Origin: SZUA-309 sp965233675
GTDB taxonomy: Bacteria > Pseudomonadota > Gammaproteobacteria > Pseudomonadales > Azotimanducaceae
Assembly (NCBI GenBank): GCA_965233675.1
Contig: OZ247498.1
Location: 1,116,001-1,180,000, forward strand
Length of the DNA stretch: 64,000 nt
Direction of reading: 5' to 3'
The translations under genes were made by a program, and so were the position numbers. The notes below the pieces were generated by a model. That model did not search any database. It saw only the letters and a program-made list of their open reading frames with translations, and had not been told where the DNA came from. Of the stretch, positions 27,360 to 35,542 are shown in pieces (within the stretch, counting starts at the first letter, position 1; each line of letters begins with the position of its first letter).

Positions 27360-28712
27360 ATGGCGTTCAAGCGAGCGCTCGTTGTCGACGACTCGAAGCT
27401 GGCCCGAGTGGCACTGAAGAAACTGCTCGAAGAGCACGAGCTGGCCGTGGAATTCGCCGAATCCGGTGAAGAGGCGCTGGAGTTTCTCGACCGGGAAACC
27501 GTGGATGTGGTGTTCATGGATCACCACATGCCCGGCATGGACGGCCTCGAGGCGGTGGCGGCGATCAAGAAGAACCCGCGTACGGCGACCCTGCCGGTGA
27601 TGATGTACACGACCCGGGCGGGTGAGGTCTATCTCAGTCAGGCCCGGGCACTGGGCGCGGTGGGCGTGCTGCCCAAACAGGTGCAACCGGGCGTGCTGTT
27701 CGAGATGCTGGAAGAACTCGGACTGGTCACGGACCGTCGCTCGCCTGACGGCGAAGCGCCCGCCGGTGCCGAGCCGGCCTACGAAGTGGACCGGCGCACG
27801 AATGATGAGGTGGCCGGCATCTCTCTCCAGGCCATCGTCAAACGGATTCTCGACGATCAACATCTGGCGCTCCGAGCCGACATCCTTCGCGGCAACCGCA
27901 ATTTCGCCCGCCAGGTGGCCAAGGAGATACTTGCCGAGCAGGCCGACGATGACGACCAGGACATCGAGGTGCGCACCTACTCGCAGCGGACGGTGACCCT
28001 GCTGGTGCTGCTCTTACTGGTGGCGGCCCTCGTGCTCGGCGGACTCTATCTGAATACCGCACGGGAGCGGGATGCGGCCCTGGCCCGGGTCGAAACCCTG
28101 GATCGGACGCTGGACGAACGTCTGCAGGCCGCGGAATCCGTCACCAGCGGCCTGCTCGTGGACATGAACCAGGAGCGGAACGAAACCGAGGCGACCCACC
28201 TTGCCGGACTTGCCTGGTCGCTCAGCGAAGCGGCCAGCCATGGGTTCGATCAACCCGCCTTCGACAGCGTGCGCCTGGCCCAACTGCAGACCCTCCTCGA
28301 GCATCTGCGCGAATTGAATTTTCGCGGTGTGGTCCGGCTGACTTCCCACCTGGGCGAGTTCTGTCTGACCGCCGATCGGCTCGGGACGCTGATGCCCGCC
28401 AGTCCGGACACGCCGGTGGAAGCCTGCGGGATCATCGGTCATCCCCTGGATGGATCGAGCTTTCTTGCCGAACGCCAGACAGAGGCATTCGCTGAGTTCA
28501 TCGACAGCCGCCCGGAGAATGCCGACGGCGTGCGTATAGAGTTGATTGCCAACGATCGGTTTGCCTCTACCAGACGCTATGCCTTCCCTGAGCCGGGTGT
28601 CGAGCCTGAACCAGGTGTGGAGGAAGTCGGCATCAGTGCCGGGGTCTGGAACGAGACGGCAGCGCGTAACCATCGGGTTGAGTATGAATTCCTCCCGGCG
28701 GTGGAGGATTGA
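27360..28712 (+). CDS. Receiver-domain protein with a transmembrane segment
   Basis: 450 residues. An N-terminal CheY-like receiver (VVDDSK, phosphorylation site Asp54 in FMDHHMPGMDG, Lys106) is followed by a linker, an unassigned stretch (150-200), one membrane helix at 211-231 (TVTLLVLLLLVAALVLGGLYL), a coiled coil and an extracytoplasmic C-terminal region of about 200 residues ending in Pro/Glu-rich sequence. ATG 27360 gives the standard receiver start; the 10 extra residues of a longer frame are not conserved in type. A receiver tied to the membrane with a periplasmic output domain is unusual. No kinase is adjacent. Function unknown. Confidence 0.75.
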   Translation: MAFKRALVVDDSKLARVALKKLLEEHELAVEFAESGEEALEFLDRETVDVVFMDHHMPGMDGLEAVAAIKKNPRTATLPVMMYTTRAGEVYLSQARALGAVGVLPKQVQPGVLFEMLEELGLVTDRRSPDGEAPAGAEPAYEVDRRTNDEVAGISLQAIVKRILDDQHLALRADILRGNRNFARQVAKEILAEQADDDDQDIEVRTYSQRTVTLLVLLLLVAALVLGGLYLNTARERDAALARVETLDRTLDERLQAAESVTSGLLVDMNQERNETEATHLAGLAWSLSEAASHGFDQPAFDSVRLAQLQTLLEHLRELNFRGVVRLTSHLGEFCLTADRLGTLMPASPDTPVEACGIIGHPLDGSSFLAERQTEAFAEFIDSRPENADGVRIELIANDRFASTRRYAFPEPGVEPEPGVEEVGISAGVWNETAARNHRVEYEFLPAVED

Positions 28713-28811
28713 CGGCGGCCGAAGGGGCGGCTCATTTCAATCTCCTGACAGCAGTCGTCCGATGCATCACCTAAAATTGGTGTTTTATATGACATCGGAC
28801 TGAAGGACCAA

Positions 28812-29654
28812 TTGGCGGAATACATACTCACGATCTCCTGCCCGGATAAGCTCGGGCTGGTCCATGTGATTTCTCAGTGGCTGTTCAAGCACGACTGCGA
28901 CATTCTGGATAGCGATCAGTTTTCAGACTCTCAGAGCAAACGGTTTTTCATGCGCGTCCACTTCTCCAGCGACGCGGTGCAGGAAGATCTCGATGCGGCT
29001 TTTTCCGAAGTCGCGGCTCAACACCAGATGCAGGGGCAGTTCTGGCCCTGCGACCGTCGCTCTCGAGTGCTTGTGATGGTTTCCCGTCTGGATCACTGTC
29101 TGGTCGATCTGATCTACCGTGTGAACAACGATGAGTTGCCCATTGATATCGAACTGGTGGTTTCGAACCATGAGGTGACAGCGCAGCTCGCGGAAGCGAA
29201 TCACATTGAGTTCATGCACCGACCGATCACGCCTGAGAACAAGCACCGCGAAGAACAACTGCTTCTAGAGGAAATAGAGCGTCGTGAAATCGATTTCGTC
29301 GTTCTGGCCAGATACATGCAGATTCTTTCGCCAGAAATCTGCGACCGACTCTCCGGCCGGGTGATCAACATCCATCATTCCTTCCTGCCCAGCTTCAAAG
29401 GGGCTCGACCCTATCAGCAGGCACAGGATCACGGCGTGAAGCTGATCGGCGCGACGGCCCACTATGTCACTTCAAATCTCGATGAGGGCCCCATTATCGA
29501 GCAGGGGGTGGAGCGCGTAGACCATCGGATGTCGACCAAGGCGCTCGCGGCGGTTGGCCGGGACATAGAGCGGCTCGTGCTGGCCAAAGCCGTACGTTAT
29601 CAGGCCGAACACAGAGTCTTTCTCAACGGAAGTAAAACGGTGGTGTTCCACTGA
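28812..29654 (+). CDS. purU: Formyltetrahydrofolate deformylase
   Basis: Hydrolyses 10-formyltetrahydrofolate to formate and tetrahydrofolate, balancing one-carbon pools; 280 residues. N-terminal ACT domain (ISCPDKLGLVHVISQWLF), C-terminal formyltransferase-like domain with NIHHSFLPSFKGARPY and GATAHYVTSNLDEGPII, carrying the catalytic Asn-His-Asp set. The start is TTG 28812 with AAGGA 4 nt upstream. It is the last core gene before the tRNA-Cys element. Confidence 0.93.
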   Translation: MAEYILTISCPDKLGLVHVISQWLFKHDCDILDSDQFSDSQSKRFFMRVHFSSDAVQEDLDAAFSEVAAQHQMQGQFWPCDRRSRVLVMVSRLDHCLVDLIYRVNNDELPIDIELVVSNHEVTAQLAEANHIEFMHRPITPENKHREEQLLLEEIERREIDFVVLARYMQILSPEICDRLSGRVINIHHSFLPSFKGARPYQQAQDHGVKLIGATAHYVTSNLDEGPIIEQGVERVDHRMSTKALAAVGRDIERLVLAKAVRYQAEHRVFLNGSKTVVFH

Positions 29655-29709
29655 ATCCGGTGCGGCCTCCACCAGTGGGAAGAGCCGAAGAGCCGGGTAT
29701 TGGATTTAG

Positions 29710-29754
29710 TGGAGGCTGAGGTCGGAATCGAACCGGCGTACACGGAGTTGCAGT
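29710..29754. repeat. Left attachment site, displaced tRNA-Cys 3' part
   Basis: 45 bp identical to 39394-39438, covering the tRNA from the anticodon loop to the CCA end. Downstream it diverges at once (TTGGTTC versus CCGCTG). The crossover lies at the anticodon, typical of tyrosine integrases that use tRNA genes. It cannot fold as a full tRNA. Confidence 0.92.
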
Positions 29755-29857
29755 TGGTTCATGCCTAGAATCAACAGCACTCACCACCACTAACTCACTG
29801 ATTTCGTTGATTTCCTTTGTTGCCGATTGCGGCCAGTTTCAGCCCGCTTTTGCTGAA

Positions 29858-29880
29858 AACTGTGCCAAAAGTGTGACAAA
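29858..29880. promoter_or_regulatory. Left arm-type repeat pair of island 1
   Basis: TGTGCCAAA (29861-29869) and TGTGACAAA (29872-29880), 11 bp apart. A 22-bp block including both (29858-29879) recurs exactly at 39326-39347 near the other end. Position inside each att site and the one-helical-turn spacing suggest integrase arm sites. They also lie 16 bp before the gene at 29896. Confidence 0.6.
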
Positions 29881-29895
29881 TCGAGGGAACCAACC

Positions 29896-30246
29896 ATGCC
29901 AAACCAACCTGAATACCCGCTCGTTGAACCGGGTGACCCGGAAACTACCTATCTGCGAATCGAGGCCGTGCTGGCTCTGCTGCAGGAATACGCACAGGCC
30001 AGAGCTCTCGCGATCAGCACCCTGGATGACTTTCCACCGGATGCGAAGGCCAAGTGGGGCGAGATCTACGTGATCTCCCACCTCCGGGCGGCCGTGACGG
30101 ATCTGGGCCACATGGCCATGCCTGAACGGGAAGTCGCCAATCTGAAGGCTTCGGCGCTGTCGCCCGAGGAATTCAAGGCAATGTTCCTTGGCCTGTCCGA
30201 ATCTCAGAAGGCCGAAGTTCTGGAGACACTGGAGAGCGAATCATGA
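29896..30246 (+). CDS. Conserved island protein, shared by both islands
   Basis: 116 residues, acidic, helical, no known domain recognised. It begins MPNQPEYPLVEPGDPETT and is near-identical over its first 75 residues to the protein at 52969 in island 2; DNA identity is also high there, and divergence is confined to the C-terminal third. Its place at the extreme far end from the integrase is the same in both islands. The stop overlaps the next start (ATGA). Function unknown; conservation between two islands with different cargo suggests a core role in the element. Confidence 0.8.
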   Translation: MPNQPEYPLVEPGDPETTYLRIEAVLALLQEYAQARALAISTLDDFPPDAKAKWGEIYVISHLRAAVTDLGHMAMPEREVANLKASALSPEEFKAMFLGLSESQKAEVLETLESES

Positions 30247-30482
30247 ACAGGGATAGAAACCACAACCCACTGATCGGCAACCTGCCCTCAGACACCCTGG
30301 AGAACTGCGCCAACGTGCTCGCCATCGTAGATCGGGCGACCACCTACGATGACTGCCCCGGAGATGGCGACTCAATGGGCTTTCACCTGGTCCTGAACTG
30401 TGTCATGAATGCTCTGGAGTGGGAGGTACACGAGCGCACAGAAACAGCGGGCAAAGTCGCACAGTTGCCCCAGGCCGACTGA
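30243..30482 (+). CDS. Small hypothetical protein
   Basis: 79 residues, coupled to the shared gene by an ATGA overlap. No domain recognised. The middle (NCANVLAIVDRATTYDD ... MGFHLVLNCVMNALEWEV) loosely resembles the N-terminal half of the 167-residue protein in the same place in island 2 (NTLAVLEQL ... VILSTAKGALNHV), so the two may be distant relatives, with this one shortened. Confidence 0.65.
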   Translation: MNRDRNHNPLIGNLPSDTLENCANVLAIVDRATTYDDCPGDGDSMGFHLVLNCVMNALEWEVHERTETAGKVAQLPQAD

Positions 30483-30604
30483 GGCACCCTAATCGGGCGA
30501 CACCTGCCCGGAAGCCGCGATACGAGTCGGAAGTGGTGTGACTGCCCGGAGAGACGGGCAGAGCTTCGGCGACTTTTTTCGACTTGGGCTTCATACCCTC
30601 CTAA

Positions 30605-31492
30605 CTACCCGAGACCATCCTGATCATCCGCCGGAACTATGGATTGCCCCGCTGTGTTTGGTAGTTCACTGTCATCTGTCGAAAGGAACAATTTGTGGTC
30701 AGGCACATAGCGAAATCGGCTGTGCACGGATCCGTCTGGTTTCAGGATCTCCAGAAAGCCAGATTTCGTTCGCCATTGAGCCTCGTTTTGGTTGTACCCT
30801 TCTCCGATATCACCCGTTGGTTTGAAAGTAATCTTCTTACCCTTCGGCGCACCAGGGTTATAGATTAGCCGAAACCTTCGCCCTTCAAGGATCGCTCTTA
30901 TTTCATTCTCGTCGCTCGAGAAGAGTGGAAGGGTACCCAGATCATTTTGCAGCGTTTCGAAGTCAGCCCTCCATCTATCAGCTTCCTTCCGGGCGTCTTC
31001 CAAACGATCTTCATTATCCGCCAATTCGGACTGGGCTAATTCTGCGGACTCACGCGAGGCTTGCAGTTCCGCATCCTTATGCTCGACGACCTTCTCATGG
31101 TCCAACTGCAGTTCAAAAACAGACCGGCGCAGTTCTCTAGATTGAGCTTTGGTGAGAGGTATCTCATCATCGGTTGCCTGCTTGATTTCCATAAGTTTAC
31201 GGTGCTCGTCGCGATGGTACTTGTAAACTGGCCTAGCTATATGCGGCAGCGCGAAAATGTAGAGCAGGCTAGTTCCAACCGGGAACACAAGCAGATACAA
31301 CCACCCTTCGCACTGACTGGCGTACAGGTGATCAATAGTTGAAAACTTCGTCTGAAGCGGTAAAGAAGAAAACAAGGTCAGCACTAGCTTGTAGTTCCAC
31401 ACCAACCAGGAGGCCACGAAAGACCCATAAAGCGGGTTTGAGGCGCGCTCATACAGCACTGCACGAATCGAATTCAAAATATCTGAAACCAT
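30605..31492 (-). CDS. Membrane protein with coiled coil, island cargo
   Basis: 295 residues. Two hydrophobic segments (about 21-45 and 62-85) are followed by a long charged coiled coil (about 100-180) and a beta-rich C-terminal region (FRLIYNPGAPKGKK to the end). Base composition is visibly lower in G+C than the flanking core genes. It is last of a minus-strand cargo group (S24-like, 52-residue and 98-residue proteins). I do not recognise the family. Membrane anchor plus coiled coil plus soluble end is a layout found in some anti-phage effectors, but nothing diagnostic is present. Confidence 0.7.
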   Translation of the reverse strand: MVSDILNSIRAVLYERASNPLYGSFVASWLVWNYKLVLTLFSSLPLQTKFSTIDHLYASQCEGWLYLLVFPVGTSLLYIFALPHIARPVYKYHRDEHRKLMEIKQATDDEIPLTKAQSRELRRSVFELQLDHEKVVEHKDAELQASRESAELAQSELADNEDRLEDARKEADRWRADFETLQNDLGTLPLFSSDENEIRAILEGRRFRLIYNPGAPKGKKITFKPTGDIGEGYNQNEAQWRTKSGFLEILKPDGSVHSRFRYVPDHKLFLSTDDSELPNTAGQSIVPADDQDGLG

Positions 31493-31564
31493 AAAGCTCG
31501 CCCCCCTTTCGATGAGCTATCTCACCAACTCGAAATCGTTGCTGCTACGCCGGCGATTCTATCG

Positions 31565-31861
31565 CTACAGATATGAGCCGAGGATGACCCCAGCAAGCGC
31601 ACCTAGAATTCCGAACAGACCTGACATGACGGCAATCTTTTGTTGCTGCGCCGCTTGGAGTTGCTGTTGTTTCAACTCGGCGAACATCCGTACTCTTGCG
31701 ACCTGTTCATCGCTACGGTTTCCTACCGCATACGCAAGAGCACTCATCATGTCATCACTGGAATACCCTGACAGCCGTTGGAAATCCGCATCAGTAAACC
31801 CTTCAGCATCCTGCAGAAAGTCCACGATTTGCTTTGATCTTTCCCGGTGTGTGCTCCCCAT
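31565..31861 (-). CDS. Small membrane-anchored protein, island cargo
   Basis: 98 residues. The N-terminal 75 residues are polar and helical (RSKQIVDFLQDAEGFTDADFQRLSGY), then a Gln-rich stretch and a C-terminal membrane helix (IAVMSGLFGILGALAGVILGSYL). A tail-anchored layout. Not recognised; low G+C like its neighbour. Confidence 0.6.
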   Translation of the reverse strand: MGSTHRERSKQIVDFLQDAEGFTDADFQRLSGYSSDDMMSALAYAVGNRSDEQVARVRMFAELKQQQLQAAQQQKIAVMSGLFGILGALAGVILGSYL

Positions 31862-31937
31862 CTTGATGAACCTTTCTCTGAGTTAGTGGGCCACGTGATA
31901 CCAACGGACGTCAAAAGCAATAGTACCGTGATTGTCT

Positions 31938-32096
31938 TCAGGTCTGGAAATGTGCGTCGCATAGGTTCCGGCCAATCACCATCCGGCCAGGTGGCGCCCA
32001 GCCCACAGCAACAATGACCCCAGCGGCGGACAAGCCGCCTCCCGCAGCCAGAAGACCCAGACCCGACGCAACGAAACCACCAACTGAACCTGCCAT
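31938..32096 (-). CDS. 52-residue glycine-rich hydrophobic peptide
   Basis: ATG 32096 follows AGGAGATAGCT, a good ribosome binding site, and lies 2 nt after the stop of the S24-like gene. Residues 1-35 are a Gly/Ala-rich hydrophobic helix (AGSVGGFVASGLGLLAAGGG), then a short polar tail. A glycine-zipper-like or pore-type peptide is possible. Not recognised; its position in the cargo group makes it worth noting. Confidence 0.5.
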   Translation of the reverse strand: MAGSVGGFVASGLGLLAAGGGLSAAGVIVAVGWAPPGRMVIGRNLCDAHFQT

Positions 32097-32098
32097 AG

Positions 32099-32680
32099 CT
32101 ATCTCCTGTAGACCTCTTCTCCGTCCCGCTCCACTGAGCAAAGGACACCAACGATTGTATCTTCGGCGAGCTCGAGCGCGCCGTCTTTGTGCACCAGGAA
32201 GTACTCATTCCCGACACTGATCAAAAACTTCACCATGACCGGGCTGACGCGAAAGCCGAAGTCCGCCTCAAACTGCTTGGCCCCCGGTGCGGCGAGAAAC
32301 TCCCGATGCCGCTCCTCGGATTGCAGGACAAAGACGATATCCCCATCCTTCGCCGGCCGCCCCATATCGAACTGGCATTGATCGCCATGATGGAGAATCG
32401 GCTCCAGGCAATCGCCGACGATCTGTAGCGGGAAGCAATAGCGATACGGATCGGCCAATGGCCCTGTTGGGCGTGAATGTCGGAACTTCTCTGGTGACAA
32501 ATTTCTGAAGAAGTCCTCCACGCTGAACTCATCGCGAACCCAGGTCGGATACTCAGGCTCCTTGAGCAATTCCCGCGGCACGACTTCCCAGGCGTCCGCG
32601 ACTGAAGTGAAATTCACCACCGCCAGGCCGTCAGGTCCGTATTTGATCTCCGATCGTTCTTCCAGTGTTTCGTGCGGCAT
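32099..32680 (-). CDS. S24/LexA-like protein with Cys in place of catalytic Ser
   Basis: 193 residues from ATG 32680 (GAGGAG 7 nt upstream; an ATG at 32695 overlapping the terS stop is the alternative). The middle carries a peptidase S24-like signature, LQIVGDCLEPILHHGDQCQFD ... DGDIVFVLQ, of the type in phage repressors and signal peptidases. Where that family has the nucleophile Ser (GDSMEP), this protein has Cys (residue 91). The N-terminal part shows no classic HTH. It may be a non-cleaving regulator or a sensor. S24-like identity is a motif-level call. Confidence 0.6.
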   Translation of the reverse strand: MPHETLEERSEIKYGPDGLAVVNFTSVADAWEVVPRELLKEPEYPTWVRDEFSVEDFFRNLSPEKFRHSRPTGPLADPYRYCFPLQIVGDCLEPILHHGDQCQFDMGRPAKDGDIVFVLQSEERHREFLAAPGAKQFEADFGFRVSPVMVKFLISVGNEYFLVHKDGALELAEDTIVGVLCSVERDGEEVYRR

Positions 32681-32691
32681 CTCAGCGCTCC

Positions 32692-33180
32692 TCATCTCTG
32701 TTTAGTTGAAACATTGATCTCACCACCCTTGCCCACACGCAGCTGCAAACCCGCTATCTGGTTACGGGCCGCGGCCAGCTCGGCCTTGATCGCCATGATG
32801 TGCCTGGACTTCAGTTCAGGCGCTTTCTGTTTCAAACGCGAGGGAATGGCATCGAGCCGCTTTGCCGCTGCACTGGAAGTCTTCGAGAGGATCTCTTCAA
32901 TGATCGAGATCGGCGCGTACTCTCGCTTGTACACCGCCAGCTCTGTTTCAAGCTTCTCTGCGCGAGCCAGTTCGGTACGTGTCCGTGCCGATGCCAGGTC
33001 CGTCCCATTCTGGGTTACGTTGTTCTTCAGATAGCGGGTGTATGCCTGCACCACAGGCACCAGTTCGTACTTTCCTCTGCCAGCCTTCGGCAGGATTCCC
33101 TCCGCTGCCAGGCCCCGCACACGGCGCGGAGTGATCTCGAACAGCCTGGCGACGGCTTCGGTGTTTAGATACTCGGTCAT
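32692..33180 (-). CDS. Terminase small subunit, Nu1-like
   Basis: 162 residues. The N-terminus is a MerR-like winged helix (MTEYLNTEAVARLFEITPRRVRGLAAEGILPKAGRGKYEL) as in phage lambda Nu1, which binds the packaging site; the rest is helical and ends in basic residues. No large terminase is present in the island. In phage satellites a stand-alone small subunit redirects the helper's packaging motor to the satellite genome; that is the likely role here by analogy. Confidence 0.78.
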   Translation of the reverse strand: MTEYLNTEAVARLFEITPRRVRGLAAEGILPKAGRGKYELVPVVQAYTRYLKNNVTQNGTDLASARTRTELARAEKLETELAVYKREYAPISIIEEILSKTSSAAAKRLDAIPSRLKQKAPELKSRHIMAIKAELAAARNQIAGLQLRVGKGGEINVSTKQR

Positions 33181-33300
33181 AGGTTCACCTCGGAAACGGC
33201 AACAATGTTTTTCATCATCAAAATCTGCGAAAGAAGGCGGTGCGCGGTACCCATTTAGGACCCTTCCAGGAGAACCTGGAGACCGCCTGTAAGGCTACCG

Positions 33301-33339
33301 GCGGGCCGAGATGGCAACGTGAAACCAATCTCGGCCCGC
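33301..33339. repeat. 12-bp perfect inverted repeat beside terminase gene (island 1)
   Basis: GCGGGCCGAGAT ... ATCTCGGCCCGC with a 15-nt loop, in the 265-bp gap between the small terminase gene (starts 33180) and the gene ending at 33446. There is a short T-run on the plus strand only. It could be a terminator, or part of a packaging (cos/pac-like) site since it adjoins the terminase gene; island 2 has a long inverted repeat in the same place. Confidence 0.65.
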
Positions 33340-33445
33340 TTTCGCCTGCCGGCCACGGGCTGATGAGAGTCAGTGTGCCCTGCTGGCTGTCGTGGTTGCT
33401 TTCTGACCCCGGGGTGACTGAACGACTAAAACCCCTGGTGATGCG

Positions 33446-34087
33446 CTACCAGCCCAGGGCCTTCCGCTTGGGTTTCTCCGGGGGCTTCCAGCCCTCGACC
33501 AGCTGCCTGGCGTTCATGCGTTGAGTAACGCGGGCATTCTCGGCTTCCACGGAGTTACCGGTTGGCATGCCCAGCGCTTGGCATAGCCGATCATGCTCTT
33601 TCTCAGTCAGCCCCGGGACATCGATCCCACCTTCTTTCGCAACCCGGCGAGCTGCGAGCAGCTGGCTGCGGATGTTCTCAACCTCTGCTCGAGCGGCGGC
33701 CCGGGCAGTGTTTGCCTTCTCAAGGGTGGCCAGGGCAGGTCCCAGACGCTTGCAAGCGTCCCTGGCCTTGCCGTCAGATTCGGCGACGCGGGCTTTCGGG
33801 ATTGCCTTCCGCACCCGATCGAGGTGGGGGGACAACAGCTCCGCGGTCGCTTCGAGCTCAGCTATCTGTTGATCGGCCGCCACCACCGCCTTCGGATCAT
33901 TGGTCGCCAGCACCGCCGCTCGCCCTGGCGCGGGTTCGCCGTGCTCGTCATAGCGAAGGTCAGCAGCGCGATCCATCATCTGCTTGATCTCCTGTTCGAG
34001 TTCTCGGGTCAGGACTTCGCATTCGGCCTCAGACGTTTTTCCGGCATGGGCCGCTTCGGCCCGTTTAATCAATGCTTGGATACTCAT
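33446..34087 (-). CDS. Hypothetical coiled-coil protein after the prohead protease
   Basis: 213 residues from ATG 34087, which overlaps the protease stop (ATGA). Largely helical with heptad-like Ala/Leu/Glu patterns (residues 1-140) and a basic C-terminus (KPPEKPKRKALGW). No domain recognised. Its place right after a prohead-type protease is where phages keep scaffold or capsid-associated genes, so a scaffold-like role is conceivable but unproven. Confidence 0.65.
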   Translation of the reverse strand: MSIQALIKRAEAAHAGKTSEAECEVLTRELEQEIKQMMDRAADLRYDEHGEPAPGRAAVLATNDPKAVVAADQQIAELEATAELLSPHLDRVRKAIPKARVAESDGKARDACKRLGPALATLEKANTARAAARAEVENIRSQLLAARRVAKEGGIDVPGLTEKEHDRLCQALGMPTGNSVEAENARVTQRMNARQLVEGWKPPEKPKRKALGW

Positions 34088-35058
34088 TTCAGGTCTCCTT
34101 GGTTTTTGGGGATTGCTTCTCCGCATGAGAAGCAGGGGGTCGGCACTGAGCCTTCCCCGGGTGGGTGAAAGTTTCGAATGCCACAGGCGCCACAGCTCCA
34201 CGAGAGTGGTTCGGCATAAGGGGACTGGATCCGTTCTTCGAAGGCCCGGGCGCAGAGCTCGGCCTGGAGCACCGCCCGGTCCAACACCTCTCGCCGGCGA
34301 CGATTAACCTCGTTCAAGCCATCGAGCATGCTCTCCAGCTCTTCGAGAGGTATGTTGTCGTCGATCTCAGACGGCCGTCGAGACTGCTCGATCAGCGCTG
34401 CATAGCTCGGACTCTGTGCTTCGGCCAGCTTCAGTTCAGCGGCCCTGGCTTCGGCCTTCGATGTGTCGAATCGCTGTCGAGACCGATCCAGGAGCTCCAG
34501 GGCCTCGCGGGCAGAGATTCCTGGCGTGACTTCACGGCATGGCCATGGCGTTCGATTCGAGGCCGGCCCGAGCTCGTGAGCAATGCCGAGCTCCATACAC
34601 TGCCTGGCATCCAGTACCTGGCTGTCGATTTCAGAGAAAAGGCTCTCGGGGAGGCCTGCAGCTGCGGAAACCTTCCTCTCGAGATACCGATCCTTGTCCA
34701 CCAGGTCGGCCGCTATCCGGGAATGATCGTTGGCGGTGCCGACCGAGGCGCACCTGGCCTTATGCATCATCAGCAAGCCATCCGCCGCCATGGTCCGATG
34801 AGCGCAGTGCAGGGCGATGACAGCGGCCGCACTGAAAGCGCGAATGACATACGCCCGGGTCTCGCCTGGATACGCCAGGAGAGCCTCAGAGACGGCTACA
34901 GCGGTGTCTATGTCACCGCCGCCAGAATCGATCCGGAGCAGCACGGGCGCACCCCTGGCGGCTTCCAGGTCACGCACCAGATCAACCGCAGAGACCTCGA
35001 GACCGATCGCGCCGCGCAGTTCGAGGATCTTCGTCGCTCGATGGGCTTGGACGTTCAC
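34084..35058 (-). CDS. ClpP-type prohead protease homologue with C-terminal zinc ribbon
   Basis: 324 residues. The first 165 form a Clp/S49-type serine protease fold: RIDSGGGDIDTAVAVSEAL, the nucleophile region RAFSAAAVIALH with Ser76, His99 in LLMMHKA and a likely acidic partner in IDSQVLDA. These are used by many phages as head maturation proteases. A helical middle leads to a CxxC...CxxC zinc ribbon (Cys289, 292, 309, 312). Start is GTG 35058, overlapping the previous stop. A protease without any capsid gene beside it is odd: the partner would have to be a helper phage capsid or some other substrate. Confidence 0.78.
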   Translation of the reverse strand: MNVQAHRATKILELRGAIGLEVSAVDLVRDLEAARGAPVLLRIDSGGGDIDTAVAVSEALLAYPGETRAYVIRAFSAAAVIALHCAHRTMAADGLLMMHKARCASVGTANDHSRIAADLVDKDRYLERKVSAAAGLPESLFSEIDSQVLDARQCMELGIAHELGPASNRTPWPCREVTPGISAREALELLDRSRQRFDTSKAEARAAELKLAEAQSPSYAALIEQSRRPSEIDDNIPLEELESMLDGLNEVNRRRREVLDRAVLQAELCARAFEERIQSPYAEPLSWSCGACGIRNFHPPGEGSVPTPCFSCGEAIPKNQGDLK

Positions 35059-35222
35059 GCGGCTTCCTTCGTGGCCTGCACCACTTCCATGGCCGCCGCC
35101 TCGGTAGTCAGGTGCCGCGCCGCTGCCCGGATGAGCTCGATCTGGTCTTCCGTCTCCACGGAGTCCTGAGCGATATGGTTGAGTAGCTCATTGACCCAAA
35201 ACTTTAGCTTTCGATCGGACAT
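35055..35222 (-). CDS. Small hypothetical protein, 55 residues
   Basis: Helical and amphipathic; begins MSDRKLKFWVNELLNHI. Starts at ATG 35222, its stop overlaps the GTG of the protease gene, and its start touches the stop of the gene upstream. Tight packing on both sides supports it as real. Function unknown. Confidence 0.6.
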   Translation of the reverse strand: MSDRKLKFWVNELLNHIAQDSVETEDQIELIRAAARHLTTEAAAMEVVQATKEAA

Positions 35223-35542
35223 CACTTCTTCCCCTTCAGTCGTTTCTTGTAGAACTTCGCGAACGCGAGTATCAGCTCCCTGGCTTCAGCTCCAGTAGTC
35301 TGCTCGCGGTCGTAGAGAATGCGGATACCGGCACCATGGGGCTGTGTACTCAGTCCCGGGCGTGGCTCGGTAATTCGGATCCCTGTTCTCGGGTCACCAA
35401 CGAGGCCGTCGCTTTGATAGATGTCCATGTACATCACTTGCTGGATGTGCCTCCCAGAAAGATCGCTTACGGCGGGCGACTTGTTTGCGTCCGGAAACTC
35501 TAGATCCGCCTCGAATGGTTTGAGTTCTAGTTCAGTCAACAT
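35222..35542 (-). CDS. Hypothetical island protein
   Basis: 106 residues, begins MLTELELKPFEADLEF; basic C-terminus (FYKKRLKGKK). No domain recognised. Start overlaps the upstream gene end by 7 bp; part of the tight run 35865 to 33446 leading into the protease. Confidence 0.6.
   Translation of the reverse strand: MLTELELKPFEADLEFPDANKSPAVSDLSGRHIQQVMYMDIYQSDGLVGDPRTGIRITEPRPGLSTQPHGAGIRILYDREQTTGAEARELILAFAKFYKKRLKGKK

Noticed and set aside
29710..29754. Second tRNA-Cys gene
   Set aside because: Only the 3' part is present; it is the displaced attachment site.
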